Assembly (NCBI GenBank): GCA_030697365.1
Contig: JAUYQH010000109.1
Coordinates: 1 to 64,000, forward strand
Reading direction: 5' to 3'
DNA from: Novosphingobium sp.
Lineage (GTDB): Bacteria > Pseudomonadota > Alphaproteobacteria > Sphingomonadales > Sphingomonadaceae
Length of the DNA stretch: 64,000 nucleotides
The notes under the pieces were generated by a model. That model did not search any database. It was not told where the DNA came from and worked only from the letters and a program-made list of their open reading frames with translations. Numbering within the stretch: position 1 is the first letter of the stretch; the number at the start of each line of letters is the position of its first letter. Below are positions 26,718 through 35,842 of this stretch, piece after piece. Both the position numbers and the translations under genes were made by a program.

Positions 26718-27490
26718 TGGGCCGTTTGCAGGACAGGGTCGCGATCATCACCGGCGGCGCGCACGGGATGGGCGCGGCGACCTGCCGACTGTTCGCGGCC
26801 GAGGGGGCGAAGGTCGTCGTCACCGACCTCGACGAGGCCGCGGGCGAGGCGCTGGCACAGGAAATCGGCGGCGCGTTCATGAAGCTCGACGTTTCCAGCG
26901 AAGCCGACTGGGAGCGCGTCGTCGCCGGCGCCTCGGCCAGGTTCGGACGGATCGATGTGCTGGTCAACAACGCCGGGATGCTGATCTTCACGACCATCGA
27001 GGACATGACCGGTGCGCAGATGGACAAATTGCTGGGGGTCAACCTCAAGGGTCCGATCTTCGGGATGAAGCATTGCGGCAAGGTGATGAAACGCCAGGGC
27101 AAGGGCGCGATCGTCAACATCTCGTCGGTCGACGGCATCCGCACCGCCAATGCGCTGGGCCTCTACAGCGCGTCAAAATGGGGCCTTCGCGGGGTGACCA
27201 AGACCGCCGCGCTCGAATACGGCCACCACGGCGTGCGGGTCAACTCGGTCCACCCCGGCGGGGTCGATACCGCGATGGGCAACCCGCGCGCGGCCAAGGG
27301 CGACGACCTCAATGCGGATTACAGCCGGGTGCCGATGCAACGGATCGGCCAGCCCGAGGAAATCGCCGCCGCCAGCTTGTTTCTCGCCTCCGACGAGGCG
27401 AGCTATGTCAACGGCGCCGAGCTGTTGGTCGATGGCGGCTGGAACGCGGGGATTTACTACCCTGGAACCCCGGGCGCGCCCGCCGGCTGA
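26717..27490 (+). CDS. SDR family oxidoreductase (hydroxysteroid dehydrogenase-like)
   Basis: The 257-residue SDR has ITGGAHGMGAATCRLFAAEG, NNAGMLIF, serines in NISSVDGIRTANALG and YSASKWGLRG. It resembles 3alpha/20beta-hydroxysteroid dehydrogenase-type SDRs. It is the last gene of the 20-gene operon. Its 3' end overlaps the convergent MFS gene by 34 nt, so there is no room for a separate terminator. Confidence 0.92.
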   Translation: MGRLQDRVAIITGGAHGMGAATCRLFAAEGAKVVVTDLDEAAGEALAQEIGGAFMKLDVSSEADWERVVAGASARFGRIDVLVNNAGMLIFTTIEDMTGAQMDKLLGVNLKGPIFGMKHCGKVMKRQGKGAIVNISSVDGIRTANALGLYSASKWGLRGVTKTAALEYGHHGVRVNSVHPGGVDTAMGNPRAAKGDDLNADYSRVPMQRIGQPEEIAAASLFLASDEASYVNGAELLVDGGWNAGIYYPGTPGAPAG

Positions 27491-28668
27491 GCGCGCGCGC
27501 GCAGCGCCTTGACCGCGAACCACACCGCCAGCCCCGCCGCGCCGGCGGCGAGGGTCAGAAATACCGCGGGTGCGCCTTGCGCGAGGCGGATCGGATCGAG
27601 CGCGAACTGGATCAGGAACGGTCCGCCGAACACCGCGCCCTTGACCAGCCCGACCATCCGCCCGCGGTTATCGGTGGTCGACAGGTTGATCGCGTAAATC
27701 ATCAGGCTCGGGATCAGCAGGCCCAGCCCCATGCCCTCGAGCCCGAGTCCGGCCGAGATCAGCACCGGGGTCGGGCCAAGCGCCATCAGCGCGAGGCCGG
27801 CGCAGCTCAGCACCGCCGCCGCGACGAACGCGATGTCGAGGCTTATGAACCGGCGGATCCAGCCGTAGGCGAAGCTGACGACCATCACCGTCGCCGCGCC
27901 CGACAAGCTATGGATCGCGCGTTCGGTGCTGGTTGTGAGACCGGCCTCGACGAAGCGGTGCGGCAGGTAGGCGGCGGTGCCGGTGGCGATCCCGCCCGCG
28001 AGCAGTCCGAACACCACCAGGCCGGGGACGATGCCGAGCGGGATCGTGCCGTGGACTTGCGCTTCGCGCCCGCGGCGCAAGCCGGCGATGCCGGTGAGCG
28101 CGCAGGCCGCGGCGAAGAAGCCGATCGCGTAAATGATGAACGAATCGCGCCAGCCGTTGTCGGCGATCGCGCTGGCGACGATCGACAGCGTCATCCCGGC
28201 GAACGCGCCCAGCGCGGTGACCAGCCCCGACCACAAGTTGCGCCCCGCCTCGTCCCAACTGTCGCCGATCACCGCGAAGGCGGCCGCGCCCATTGCTCCC
28301 GAGGCGATTCCCGCGCCGAACCGACCGAGCACGACGTGCTCGAGCGCCCCGGCGAACATCACTCCACACCCCGCAAGGCCGAACAGCACGCCCGCGCTGA
28401 CCATCACCGCGCGCCGCCCGATACGGTCGGCGAGCCAACCCCCAAGCAGCGAGCCGAGGAGGATGCCGAGGCCGAACACGGTCAGCGCCATCGTCACCGT
28501 CACCGCGCCCCCGGCCTTGCCAAATTCATCCTCGATCTGCGGCAGGATCGGCGACAGCGTGCCGTTGCCGACCCCGCTCATCGCCCCTGTGAGGATCAGC
28601 GCGGCCTTGCCCACCCAGCCCGGCGGACGCGCGATGGCGGGCGAATCAGCCGGCAACCGCGCCTCCAT
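27457..28668 (-). CDS. MFS transporter
   Basis: The 403-residue protein has about 12 hydrophobic segments and MFS motif A, GGWLADRIGRR, after the second. It probably imports steroids or exports intermediates across the inner membrane (inference). The ATG at 28668 overlaps the 3' end of the upstream SDR by 23 nt, and the C-terminus overlaps the convergent SDR. It is coupled with the SDR at 28646-29398 and thus under operator site 3. Confidence 0.9.
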   Translation of the reverse strand: MEARLPADSPAIARPPGWVGKAALILTGAMSGVGNGTLSPILPQIEDEFGKAGGAVTVTMALTVFGLGILLGSLLGGWLADRIGRRAVMVSAGVLFGLAGCGVMFAGALEHVVLGRFGAGIASGAMGAAAFAVIGDSWDEAGRNLWSGLVTALGAFAGMTLSIVASAIADNGWRDSFIIYAIGFFAAACALTGIAGLRRGREAQVHGTIPLGIVPGLVVFGLLAGGIATGTAAYLPHRFVEAGLTTSTERAIHSLSGAATVMVVSFAYGWIRRFISLDIAFVAAAVLSCAGLALMALGPTPVLISAGLGLEGMGLGLLIPSLMIYAINLSTTDNRGRMVGLVKGAVFGGPFLIQFALDPIRLAQGAPAVFLTLAAGAAGLAVWFAVKALRARAQPAGAPGVPG

Positions 28669-29398
28669 CGATAACCATCGGATGTCCGGTTACAAAACTC
28701 GCCTGGTCCGAACACAGCCACACCACGGCGTTCGCGATTTCTTCGGGCCGTCCCATCCGCCCCATCGGGGTCATGTTTTCCATGATCGCCTTGATTTCGG
28801 GCCGGGCGGCGACCGCGGCGGTCATCGCCGTCTCGATCACTCCCGGGCAGACCGCGTTGACGCGGATGTTGTCGCGCGCGTGCTTGAGCGCGGCCATCCG
28901 GGTCAACCCGATCACCCCGTGCTTGCTCGCGACGTAGGCCGGCTGCGAGGGATTGCCGGTGAGCCCGTTGATCGACGAAGTGTTGACGATCGCCCCGCCG
29001 CCACCCGCCAGCATCGCCGGGATTTGCTCGCGCATGCACAGCATCACGCCCGTAAGGTTGATCCCGATCGCCCAGGCCCACACCTCGTCGTCCCACTCGC
29101 TGCGGGTCATCGAATTCACCCCGGCGTTGTTGTGCGCGTAGTCGAGCCGGCCGTAGGCTTCGACCGTGCGCGCGACCAGCGCCTTGACATCGTCGGCCTT
29201 GCTCACGTCGCAGCGCTGGAACAGCGCGGTGCCGCCGCCGGCCTCGATCAGCGCGACGGTTTCCGCGCCGCCCGTCTCGTTGACGTCGGACACCACCACC
29301 CGCGCTTCGGACTTTGCGAAGGCCAGCGCGGTGGCGCGGCCGATGCCGCTGCCCGCGCCCGTCACCAGCGCGACCTTGCCGGCCATGGCGTAATTCAT
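28646..29398 (-). CDS. SDR family oxidoreductase
   Basis: The 250-residue SDR has VTGAGSGIGRATALAFAKSE, NNAGVNSM, a serine in NTSSINGLTG and YVASKHG, ending VIDGGAVAG. The ATG at 29398 follows GGGAGAG; longer frames run through the promoter. It is divergent from a SnoaL gene, a mirror of the 1-1124 arrangement, and its leader is similar to that of the SDR at 381. Confidence 0.92.
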   Translation of the reverse strand: MNYAMAGKVALVTGAGSGIGRATALAFAKSEARVVVSDVNETGGAETVALIEAGGGTALFQRCDVSKADDVKALVARTVEAYGRLDYAHNNAGVNSMTRSEWDDEVWAWAIGINLTGVMLCMREQIPAMLAGGGGAIVNTSSINGLTGNPSQPAYVASKHGVIGLTRMAALKHARDNIRVNAVCPGVIETAMTAAVAARPEIKAIMENMTPMGRMGRPEEIANAVVWLCSDQASFVTGHPMVIDGGAVAG

Positions 29399-29419
29399 GC
29401 GTGACTCTCCCATTCGTCG

Positions 29420-29455
29420 ATTTGCGTAATCTATGGCATAGACTTTGACGCATTG
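29420..29455. promoter_or_regulatory. 36-bp inverted-repeat operator, site 3
   Basis: The left half ATTTGCGTA (29420-29428) is perfect. The right half GACGCATTG (29447-29455) keeps the ACGCA core at the same 18-nt spacing. Inside lies a second small palindrome, TCTATGGCATAGA. The element fills the divergent region between the SDR/MFS operon and the SnoaL/DUF1214/OYE/carboxylase operon. Confidence 0.62.
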
Positions 29456-29484
29456 CACGGGTAAAACCACTCCTACAGGAAGGG

Positions 29485-30042
29485 ATGCGCATCGCAATGG
29501 GCTATACGCTGGAGCAATTGTCCGACCTCGAGGAGATCCGCCAGTTGAAGGCGCGCTATTTCCGCTGCATCGACACCGGCAACGAGGCCGAACTGGCGAC
29601 GTTGTTCACCGACGACGTGACGATCGACCTCAAGGGCGGCGGCTACCGCCTCCAAGTTTCGGGCCGCGACGAGATGGTCGAGTTCATCGGCTCGAGCTTC
29701 AATTCGGACGTGGTCGCGATGCATCACGGGCATACCCCCGAGATCGCGTTCAGTTCGCCCGACGAGGCCAGGGGCACCTGGTACTTGCAGGACCGCTTCA
29801 TCGATCCGGTCAGGAACACCGACACGGTCGGCAGCTCGCTGTATTACGACACCTACCGCCGCACCCCCGACGGGTGGAAGATCGCGGCGAGCGAGTACGA
29901 GCGAGTCTACGAGGCGGTTACGCCGATCGATCCGGCGATGTCGATCACCGCGCATCTGCTCGCGCGCACGGGCCGCCCGCCCGAGCGGCGCGCCGATACG
30001 TCGCGCTGGCTAACCTGGCATGAGGACGCGACCAATGACTGA
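29485..30042 (+). CDS. SnoaL-like (NTF2-fold) protein
   Basis: The 185-residue product has EQLSDLEEIRQLKARYFRCI, the SnoaL_4 N-terminal helix, and LFTDDVTIDLKGGGYRL. AGGAAGG sits immediately before the ATG at 29485; an ATG at 29497 (MGYTLEQ) has better spacing and may be the real start. It resembles the partial SnoaL protein at 1-305. It leads an operon with the DUF1214-like, OYE and carboxyltransferase genes. Confidence 0.88.
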   Translation: MRIAMGYTLEQLSDLEEIRQLKARYFRCIDTGNEAELATLFTDDVTIDLKGGGYRLQVSGRDEMVEFIGSSFNSDVVAMHHGHTPEIAFSSPDEARGTWYLQDRFIDPVRNTDTVGSSLYYDTYRRTPDGWKIAASEYERVYEAVTPIDPAMSITAHLLARTGRPPERRADTSRWLTWHEDATND

Positions 30043-31096
30043 ACGCAAGTCTGACGCCTGGCGCGCGTTCTGCGCCGATCTTGCCGGGGCTGGCGCGGTG
30101 CTCGACCGTGGTCCGGCGACGCCGCTCGATCAGGCCGAGGGCCTGCGCTATCTCAGCCGCCTGACGCGCACCGCGCTCAACATGCTGGTCGATTCGAGCG
30201 ATCCCGATTTTCCGCGCATCTTCATGCTGTGCGACGACAAGCTCAAGATCGGCGCGGACAATCCCGACAACATCTACCAGCAGTTCTGCGTCCGCGGGAA
30301 TCGCCGCTATCGGCTCAGCGGCGCGCGCGGGACGGTGCCGTATCTCAGCGTCGGGACCAAGGCCAACCGCTATGCGATCGACGGGACGATGGCCTCGACC
30401 GGCGAGATCGAGTTCGACGATGTGAAGCTGGAGCCGGATGGCAGCTTCGAAGTGATCGTCTCGAAGCAACGCGAAGGGACCAACTGGCTGCCGATGGCCG
30501 ACGACACCACGCTGGTGATCATCCGCCAGACCTTCGAGGACAAGGCGGGGCAAGTCCCCGCGACGTTCCACGTCGAATGCATCGACGGGCCGGCGCATCC
30601 CGCGCTAGTCACTCCCGACGAGATCGTTGCGCAGCTCGCCCAGACTTGCGCCTGGGTCAAGGGCACCGCGCAAACCTTCGCCGGCTGGACCGAGATGTTC
30701 GCGTGCCGGCCCAACCGCATCTTCGAGCACGACCAATCGTTCTTCCAGCGTGCCGGCGGCGACCCCAAGATCTGGTACGGCCACGCCTACTACGACCTCG
30801 CCCCGGGCGAGATGTGGGAAGTGACCCTCAACCCGCCGCCGGGGACACGGATGTGGAACTTCCAGCTCGACAACTGGTGGATGGAATCGCTTGACCACGT
30901 CCACCACCGGATCTGGGTCAACAACACCCAGGTGACGCCCGAGCCCGATGGCAGCGTGCGGCTGATTTGCGCCGACACGGATCCTGGATATGGAAACTGG
31001 CTCGACCTCGCCGGCCACCGCAGCGGCACCGCGCTGTTCCGTTGGATCGAGGCTCCGAGCCATCCGGTCCCGCAATGCCGGGTGATCCGGGCTTGA
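30035..31096 (+). CDS. DUF1214-like domain protein
   Basis: The 353-residue protein of unknown biochemical function contains LPMADDTTLVIIRQTF and FQLDNWWMESLDHVHHR, and ends in a beta-rich region with YGNWLDLAGHRSG. This pattern matches DUF1214-containing proteins as I know them. A related protein (410 aa) is at 39675, sharing the NWLP/DWLP and YWIFQL/MWNFQL segments. Both are next to redox or sulfotransferase genes. It overlaps the SnoaL gene by 8 nt. Confidence 0.82.
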   Translation: MTERKSDAWRAFCADLAGAGAVLDRGPATPLDQAEGLRYLSRLTRTALNMLVDSSDPDFPRIFMLCDDKLKIGADNPDNIYQQFCVRGNRRYRLSGARGTVPYLSVGTKANRYAIDGTMASTGEIEFDDVKLEPDGSFEVIVSKQREGTNWLPMADDTTLVIIRQTFEDKAGQVPATFHVECIDGPAHPALVTPDEIVAQLAQTCAWVKGTAQTFAGWTEMFACRPNRIFEHDQSFFQRAGGDPKIWYGHAYYDLAPGEMWEVTLNPPPGTRMWNFQLDNWWMESLDHVHHRIWVNNTQVTPEPDGSVRLICADTDPGYGNWLDLAGHRSGTALFRWIEAPSHPVPQCRVIRA

Positions 31097-32160
31097 CCGA
31101 CATCCTGTTCACCCCGGTCGCGCTCGGCGCGATTTCGCTCGCCAATCGCATCGTCATGTCGCCGATGACGCGTGACCGCGCCGGGCCGGGCGACGTGCCG
31201 ACCCCGGCGATGGTCGAGTACTACCGCCAGCGCGCCGGTGCCGGGCTGATCGTCACCGAGGGGACGCAGCCCAACCCGGCGGGCAAGGGGTACTGGCGCA
31301 CTCCCGGCATCCATTCGGACGCGCAAGTCGAAGGCTGGGCGAGAGTCGCCGAGGCGGTCCACGCCGAGGGCGGAAAAATCGTCGTCCAGCTGATGCATTG
31401 CGGCCGAGTCGTCGTTTCCGCCAATCGCGGGTTCGAAGCCGAAGTGCTCGCCCCTTCCGCGCTGCCGTGTCCGGACAACGTACCCGGCCCCGATGGCGTC
31501 CCCGCGGCTTGCGCCACGCCGCGCGCGATGACCGCCGACGACATCGCCGCGACCGTCGCCGATTACGCCCAAGCCGCGCGCAACGCCCGCGTCGCCGGGC
31601 TTGACGGGGTCGAGCTGCATTGTGCCAGTGGCTACCTGATCAACCAGTTCCTCAACTCCGCGAGCAACGCCCGCGAGGACGAATACGGCGGCAGTGCCGA
31701 GAATCGCGCGCGGTATCCGGCGATGGTCCTCGCGGCGATGGCCGAGGCGATCGGCGGCGACCGGGTGGGATTTCGGTTTTCGCCGGGCAACCCCTACAAC
31801 GGGATGGACGTGAGTGACCCGGCGGCGACGTTCGTGCCGGTCCTTCGCGCGGTCGAAGGCTTGGGCCTCGCCTACGCGCACGTCCTCGACATGCAGCTCG
31901 CCGATCTCGACACGCTGGCGATGGTCCGCGGCGCATGGTCGGGGCCGATCGTGGTCAACAACATGCTCGACGCCGCCAAGGGCGCCGCGCTGGTCGAAGC
32001 GGGACGCGCCGAGGCGGTGTCGTTCGCCCGCGCATTCATCGCCAACCCCGATCTCGTGGCCCGCATCCGCGCCGGCGCGCCGCTGGCCAAGCCGAACTAC
32101 ACGCTGCTCTATACCGGCGAGGAAAAGGGCTACACCGACTATCCGGCCTGGGCGGGATGA
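31075..32160 (+). CDS. Old Yellow Enzyme-family NADH:flavin oxidoreductase
   Basis: The 361-residue TIM-barrel FMN enzyme has IVMSPMTRDRAGPGDVPTPA, the barrel segment GVELHCASGYLINQFLN and EYGGSAENRARYPAMVL. It reduces activated C=C bonds of enones, plausibly a delta1 or delta4 steroid double bond (inference). A TTG at 31093, overlapping the DUF1214 stop, gives an N-terminus MTDILFTP of usual family length and may be the true start instead of the ATG at 31075. It overlaps the carboxyltransferase by 4 nt. Confidence 0.9.
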   Translation: MPGDPGLTDILFTPVALGAISLANRIVMSPMTRDRAGPGDVPTPAMVEYYRQRAGAGLIVTEGTQPNPAGKGYWRTPGIHSDAQVEGWARVAEAVHAEGGKIVVQLMHCGRVVVSANRGFEAEVLAPSALPCPDNVPGPDGVPAACATPRAMTADDIAATVADYAQAARNARVAGLDGVELHCASGYLINQFLNSASNAREDEYGGSAENRARYPAMVLAAMAEAIGGDRVGFRFSPGNPYNGMDVSDPAATFVPVLRAVEGLGLAYAHVLDMQLADLDTLAMVRGAWSGPIVVNNMLDAAKGAALVEAGRAEAVSFARAFIANPDLVARIRAGAPLAKPNYTLLYTGEEKGYTDYPAWAG

Positions 32161-33638
32161 ACGAGCGCTGGGCCGCGAACCTTGCCGAGCTCGAAGGGCG
32201 CACCGCTGCCTCTCGCGCGATGGGCGGGGCCGAACGGCTGGAGCGCCAGCGAGCGGCGGGCAAGCTCAACGCGCGCGAGCGCGCCGCCGCGTTGTTCGAT
32301 CGCGGAATTTATCACGAGATCGGCGCGCTGGCGGGCGAAAGCGGCGCTGCCGCCGACGGGCTGATCGCCGCCTATGGCCCGATCGACGGCCGCCCGGTCC
32401 TCGCGGGAATCGAGGACGTGACCGTGCTCGGCGGCTCGATCGGCGACGCCGGCGCGGACAAGCGTTATCGGCTGACGCAGCTGGCGAAGCAGGAGCGCGT
32501 GCCGCTGGTGTTCATGCTCGAGGGCGCGGGGCACCGGCTGACCAACACCCACGCCGGGCGGCGGCCCAACGACTTGCAGGGCCTCGCCGAGCTCTCCGGC
32601 CTGGTGCCGATGGTTTGCCTGGTGCTGGGAGCCTCGGCCGGGCACGGCGCGCTGACCGCGCCGCTATCGGACTTCGTGGCGATGACCGAGAAGGCCTCGC
32701 TGTTCGTCGCCGGCCCGCCGATCGTCAAGGCGGCGATCGGCGAGGTTGTGACCAAGGACGCGCTCGGCGGACCGCAAGTCCACGCCGCCTCGGGGGTCGC
32801 GCACAATGTCGTCGCGGACGACGCGGCGGCAATCGCGTTGGCGCGGCGCTACCTCTCGTATTTCCCCGCCAACGCCTGGACCGCGCCGCCGACCGGGCCG
32901 AGCGACGACCGCGCAGGCCGGCTCGACAATATCCTCGACCTGATCGATCCCGATCCGCGCCGCCCGTTCGACATGCGCGTGCTGCTTGCCGAGCTCGCCG
33001 ATCGCGACAGCCTGCTTGAAGTCCAGCCCGCCTACGGCGCTTCGCTGGTCACCGCGCTGGCGCGGCTCGGCGGGCGCGCGGTGGGAATCGTCGCCAACAA
33101 CCCGGCGGTCGGCGCGGGCGCGATCGACGCAGGCGCGGCGCAAAAGGCGGCGCGGTTCATGGAAGTGGCCGACGCGTTTCACCTGCCGCTGGTGTTCCTG
33201 ACCGACAACCCCGGCGTGCTGCCCGGGACGGCCGCCGAGAAAGCCGGGGCGCTGCGCCACGCCGCGCGGATGTTCGCGGTCCAGCACCGGCTGCGCGTGC
33301 CCAAGCTGCATGTGACGCTGCGCAAGGCGTTCGGCTTCGGCAGCTCGCTGATGGCGATGAACCCGTTCGACAACCAGACGATAAGCCTCGCCTTCCCCGC
33401 GGTGAGCCTGGGCGCGATGCCGGCGGGGGCGGGGGCCGTCGCGGCGAAGCTGAACGACGAGCAGCGCGCGCGCGCCGAGGCTGAGCAGGCCGGCGGGGCC
33501 TACGCCATCGCCGCCAAGCTCGGGTTCGACGAAGTGATCGACCCGCGCGAATTGCGCAACGCGCTGCTCGGCGGGCTCAAGCTGGCCAGCGTTCGGGGCG
33601 GGGCGCTTGGGCCGAGGGCGGGCGGGATTTTGCCTTAG
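32157..33638 (+). CDS. Acyl-CoA carboxylase carboxyltransferase subunit
   Basis: The 493-residue protein has the crotonase-like carboxyltransferase fold, with RLERQRAAGKLNARERAAAL near the N-terminus and LVFLTDNPGVLPGTAAEKAG and KAFGFGSSLMAMNPF in the C-terminal half. It is related to propionyl/methylcrotonyl-CoA carboxylase beta subunits. No biotin carboxylase or biotin carrier gene is in the window, so the partner is elsewhere or the protein acts differently. It is coupled to the OYE gene by ATGA. Confidence 0.9.
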   Translation: MNERWAANLAELEGRTAASRAMGGAERLERQRAAGKLNARERAAALFDRGIYHEIGALAGESGAAADGLIAAYGPIDGRPVLAGIEDVTVLGGSIGDAGADKRYRLTQLAKQERVPLVFMLEGAGHRLTNTHAGRRPNDLQGLAELSGLVPMVCLVLGASAGHGALTAPLSDFVAMTEKASLFVAGPPIVKAAIGEVVTKDALGGPQVHAASGVAHNVVADDAAAIALARRYLSYFPANAWTAPPTGPSDDRAGRLDNILDLIDPDPRRPFDMRVLLAELADRDSLLEVQPAYGASLVTALARLGGRAVGIVANNPAVGAGAIDAGAAQKAARFMEVADAFHLPLVFLTDNPGVLPGTAAEKAGALRHAARMFAVQHRLRVPKLHVTLRKAFGFGSSLMAMNPFDNQTISLAFPAVSLGAMPAGAGAVAAKLNDEQRARAEAEQAGGAYAIAAKLGFDEVIDPRELRNALLGGLKLASVRGGALGPRAGGILP

Positions 33639-33661
33639 GCTGGATCGAAATTCCTAATCCC

Positions 33662-33733
33662 GCTCATCCTGAGCCTGTCGAAGCCCGCGCGAGGCCAGCC
33701 CGGCGCGCGGGCTTCGACAAGCTCAGCCTGAGC
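33662..33733. repeat. REP-like intergenic palindrome 1
   Basis: An imperfect inverted repeat with arms at 33662-33691 and 33704-33733. The core arm is CCTGAGCCTGTCGAAGCCCG. It lies between the convergent carboxyltransferase and hsaF genes and may also act as a bidirectional transcription terminator. The same core, CTGAGC(C/T)TGTCGAAG, occurs at 37286 and 38301. Confidence 0.75.
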
Positions 33734-33758
33734 AGGTGTTGGGAATGGGGACGCAGCG

Positions 33759-34796
33759 TTACGCCGCGCGCGCCTTGACCATATCCAGCGCGACATCGAC
33801 GATCATGTCCTCCTGCCCGCCGACCATCTTGCGCCGGCCGAGCTCGACCAGGATCGCGCGAGTATCCAGCCCGTAATCCGCCGCCGCCTTCTCGGCGTGG
33901 CGGAGGAAGCTCGAATAGACGCCGGCATAGCCGAGGCTGAGCGTCTCGCGGTCGACACGGACCGGGCGGTCCTGCAAGGGACGGACGAGGTCTTCGGCCG
34001 CGTCCATCAGCGCCATCACGTCGCAGCCGTGGTTCCAGCCCTTGCGGTCGGCGGCGGCGGCGAACACTTCGAGCGGAGCGTTGCCCGCGCCCGCGCCCAT
34101 CCCGGCAAGGCTGGCGTCGATCCGCACCGCGCCGCACTGAGCGGCGACGATCGAGTTGGCGACGCCCAACGACAAGTTGTGGTGCGCGTGCATCCCGCGC
34201 TCGGTATCGGGGCGGAGCACCCGGTCGTAGGCCTCGAACCGCGCGCGCACTCCGTCCATGTCGAGCGCGCCGCCGCTGTCGGTAACGTAAACGCAGTGCG
34301 CGCCGTAGCTTTCCATTAGCACCGCCTGCTTCGCCAGTGCCTCCGCCTCGATCATATGGCTCATCATCAAGAAACCGGCGACGTCCATTCCGAGGTCGCG
34401 GGCGATGCCGATGTGCTGCTTCGACACGTCGGCCTCGGTGCAGTGCGTCGCGACGCGCACCGAGCGCACGCCGAGATCGTAAGCGCGGCGCAGCTCGTCG
34501 ACCGTTCCCACCCCGGGGAGGATCAGGGTGGTAAGTATCGCGTGTTCGAGCACTTCGGCGACGGCCTCGAGCCATTCCCAATCGGTATGCGCGCCGAAGC
34601 CGTAGTTGAAGCTCGCGCCCGATAGCCCATCGCCGTGCGCGACCACGATCGCATCGACCCCGGCGCGGTCGAGCGCTCGGGCGATCGCGCGGACCTGGTC
34701 GAGCCCGTACATGTGGCGGATCGCATGCATCCCGTCGCGCAAGGTGACGTCCTGGATATAGAGCTTGGTGCCGCTCTCGGGATCGTAGGCGGGCAT
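33759..34796 (-). CDS. hsaF: 4-hydroxy-2-oxohexanoate aldolase
   Basis: The 345-residue HMGL-like aldolase has [20 protein letters not shown], with the Arg-Asp pair and metal-site Asp, [20 protein letters not shown] and the His pair in [10 protein letters not shown]. HsaF cleaves 4-hydroxy-2-oxohexanoate to pyruvate and propanal, which is channelled to HsaG. It overlaps hsaG by 1 nt. The homologous BphI/DmpG family has the same fold, so the substrate assignment rests on the steroid context. Confidence 0.93.
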   Translation of the reverse strand: MPAYDPESGTKLYIQDVTLRDGMHAIRHMYGLDQVRAIARALDRAGVDAIVVAHGDGLSGASFNYGFGAHTDWEWLEAVAEVLEHAILTTLILPGVGTVDELRRAYDLGVRSVRVATHCTEADVSKQHIGIARDLGMDVAGFLMMSHMIEAEALAKQAVLMESYGAHCVYVTDSGGALDMDGVRARFEAYDRVLRPDTERGMHAHHNLSLGVANSIVAAQCGAVRIDASLAGMGAGAGNAPLEVFAAAADRKGWNHGCDVMALMDAAEDLVRPLQDRPVRVDRETLSLGYAGVYSSFLRHAEKAAADYGLDTRAILVELGRRKMVGGQEDMIVDVALDMVKARAA

Positions 34797-35740
34797 CACA
34801 CGGTCTCCTTGCTGGTCGCCATGCGCCGTTCGGCGAGAAGCTCGCCGGTGGCTTTGGCGGCGGCGGTCATGATGTCGAGGTTGCCCGAATAGCTTGGCAA
34901 ATAGTCGCCGGCGCCCTCGACTTCGAGGTAGATCGAGGTCTTGATCCCGGCGAACTCGCCGAGCCCGGGAATCTTGAGAGGGTTGTTGTCGCCGAAGCGC
35001 TCGAACTGGACTTCCTGCTTGAGCCGGTAGCCGGGGACGTAGCCCTGGACCTTCCGGACCATCGCTTCGACCGACGCGCGGATCGCCGCCTCGTCGGCGC
35101 CTTCGGACAGCGTGAACACGGTATCGCGCATGATCATCGGCGGCTCGGCGGGGTTGAGGATGATGATCGCCTTGCCTTTGGCCGCCCCGCCGACCGCCTC
35201 GATCGCGCGCGCGGTGGTGCGGGTGAACTCGTCGATGTTGGCGCGCGTCCCCGGCCCGGCCGAGCGCGACGAGACCGAGGCAACGATCTCGGCATAGTGC
35301 ACGGTGGCGACCTGACTGACCGCGGCGACCATCGGGATCGTCGCTTGCCCGCCGCAGGTCACCATGTTGACGTTGGGCGCGGACAAGTGCGCCTCGATGT
35401 TGACCGGGGGAATGGTGAACGGCCCGATCGCCGCGGGGGTCAGGTCGACCACCTGAATGCCATCGGCGCGCAGCACGGCGTCGTGCGCGTGGTGCGCGTA
35501 GGCCGAGGTCGCATCGAAGGCGATCCCGATCTCGGGGTAGCAGGCCATGCGCTTGAGCCCCTCGATCCCCTCGTGCGTGGTAGCGATGCCGTGCGCGCGC
35601 GCCATTGCCAGGCCCTCGGAGGCCGGATCGATCCCGACCACGACCGCCAGCTCCATGTTTTGGGGATATTTGATCATCTTCATCATCAAGTCGGTGCCGA
35701 TGTTGCCCGAACCGATGATCGCTGCCTTGACGCGCGCCAT
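34796..35740 (-). CDS. hsaG: Acylating propanal/acetaldehyde dehydrogenase
   Basis: The 314-residue dehydrogenase has the NAD-binding start [20 protein letters not shown], catalytic Cys in [12 protein letters not shown] and the [20 protein letters not shown]-terminal segment. HsaG converts propanal to propionyl-CoA in complex with HsaF. GGAG precedes the ATG at 35740. It is divergent from the IclR regulator, an obvious candidate for its control. No copy of the 36-bp element is seen here. Confidence 0.94.
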   Translation of the reverse strand: MARVKAAIIGSGNIGTDLMMKMIKYPQNMELAVVVGIDPASEGLAMARAHGIATTHEGIEGLKRMACYPEIGIAFDATSAYAHHAHDAVLRADGIQVVDLTPAAIGPFTIPPVNIEAHLSAPNVNMVTCGGQATIPMVAAVSQVATVHYAEIVASVSSRSAGPGTRANIDEFTRTTARAIEAVGGAAKGKAIIILNPAEPPMIMRDTVFTLSEGADEAAIRASVEAMVRKVQGYVPGYRLKQEVQFERFGDNNPLKIPGLGEFAGIKTSIYLEVEGAGDYLPSYSGNLDIMTAAAKATGELLAERRMATSKETV

Positions 35741-35816
35741 GGCGCTCTCCTTTGGGTTGCTTGGCGGGCGATATAGCGCAAAGCGGCGCGCGGCTGGAGT
35801 CACGTCGTTGCAAGAG

Positions 35817-35833
35817 TTCCCGCAATGTGGGAA
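35817..35833. promoter_or_regulatory. Short palindrome at the iclR start
   Basis: TTCCC and GGGAA form an inverted repeat around a 7-nt centre, in the hsaG/iclR divergent region and overlapping the first possible iclR start codon at 35825. It is a candidate autoregulatory operator, but is short and unproven. Confidence 0.3.
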
Positions 35834-35842
35834 GTTGTGCAG

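Noticed and set aside
27073..28674. 533-codon plus-strand open frame
   Set aside because: It runs through the end of an SDR and antisense through the MFS gene; composition is Arg/Ala/Gln/Asp-rich and has no motif.
35748..35783. Weak match to the 36-bp element upstream of hsaG
   Set aside because: The right half is 6/9 but the left half has no core match, so hsaGF is treated as outside the regulon.
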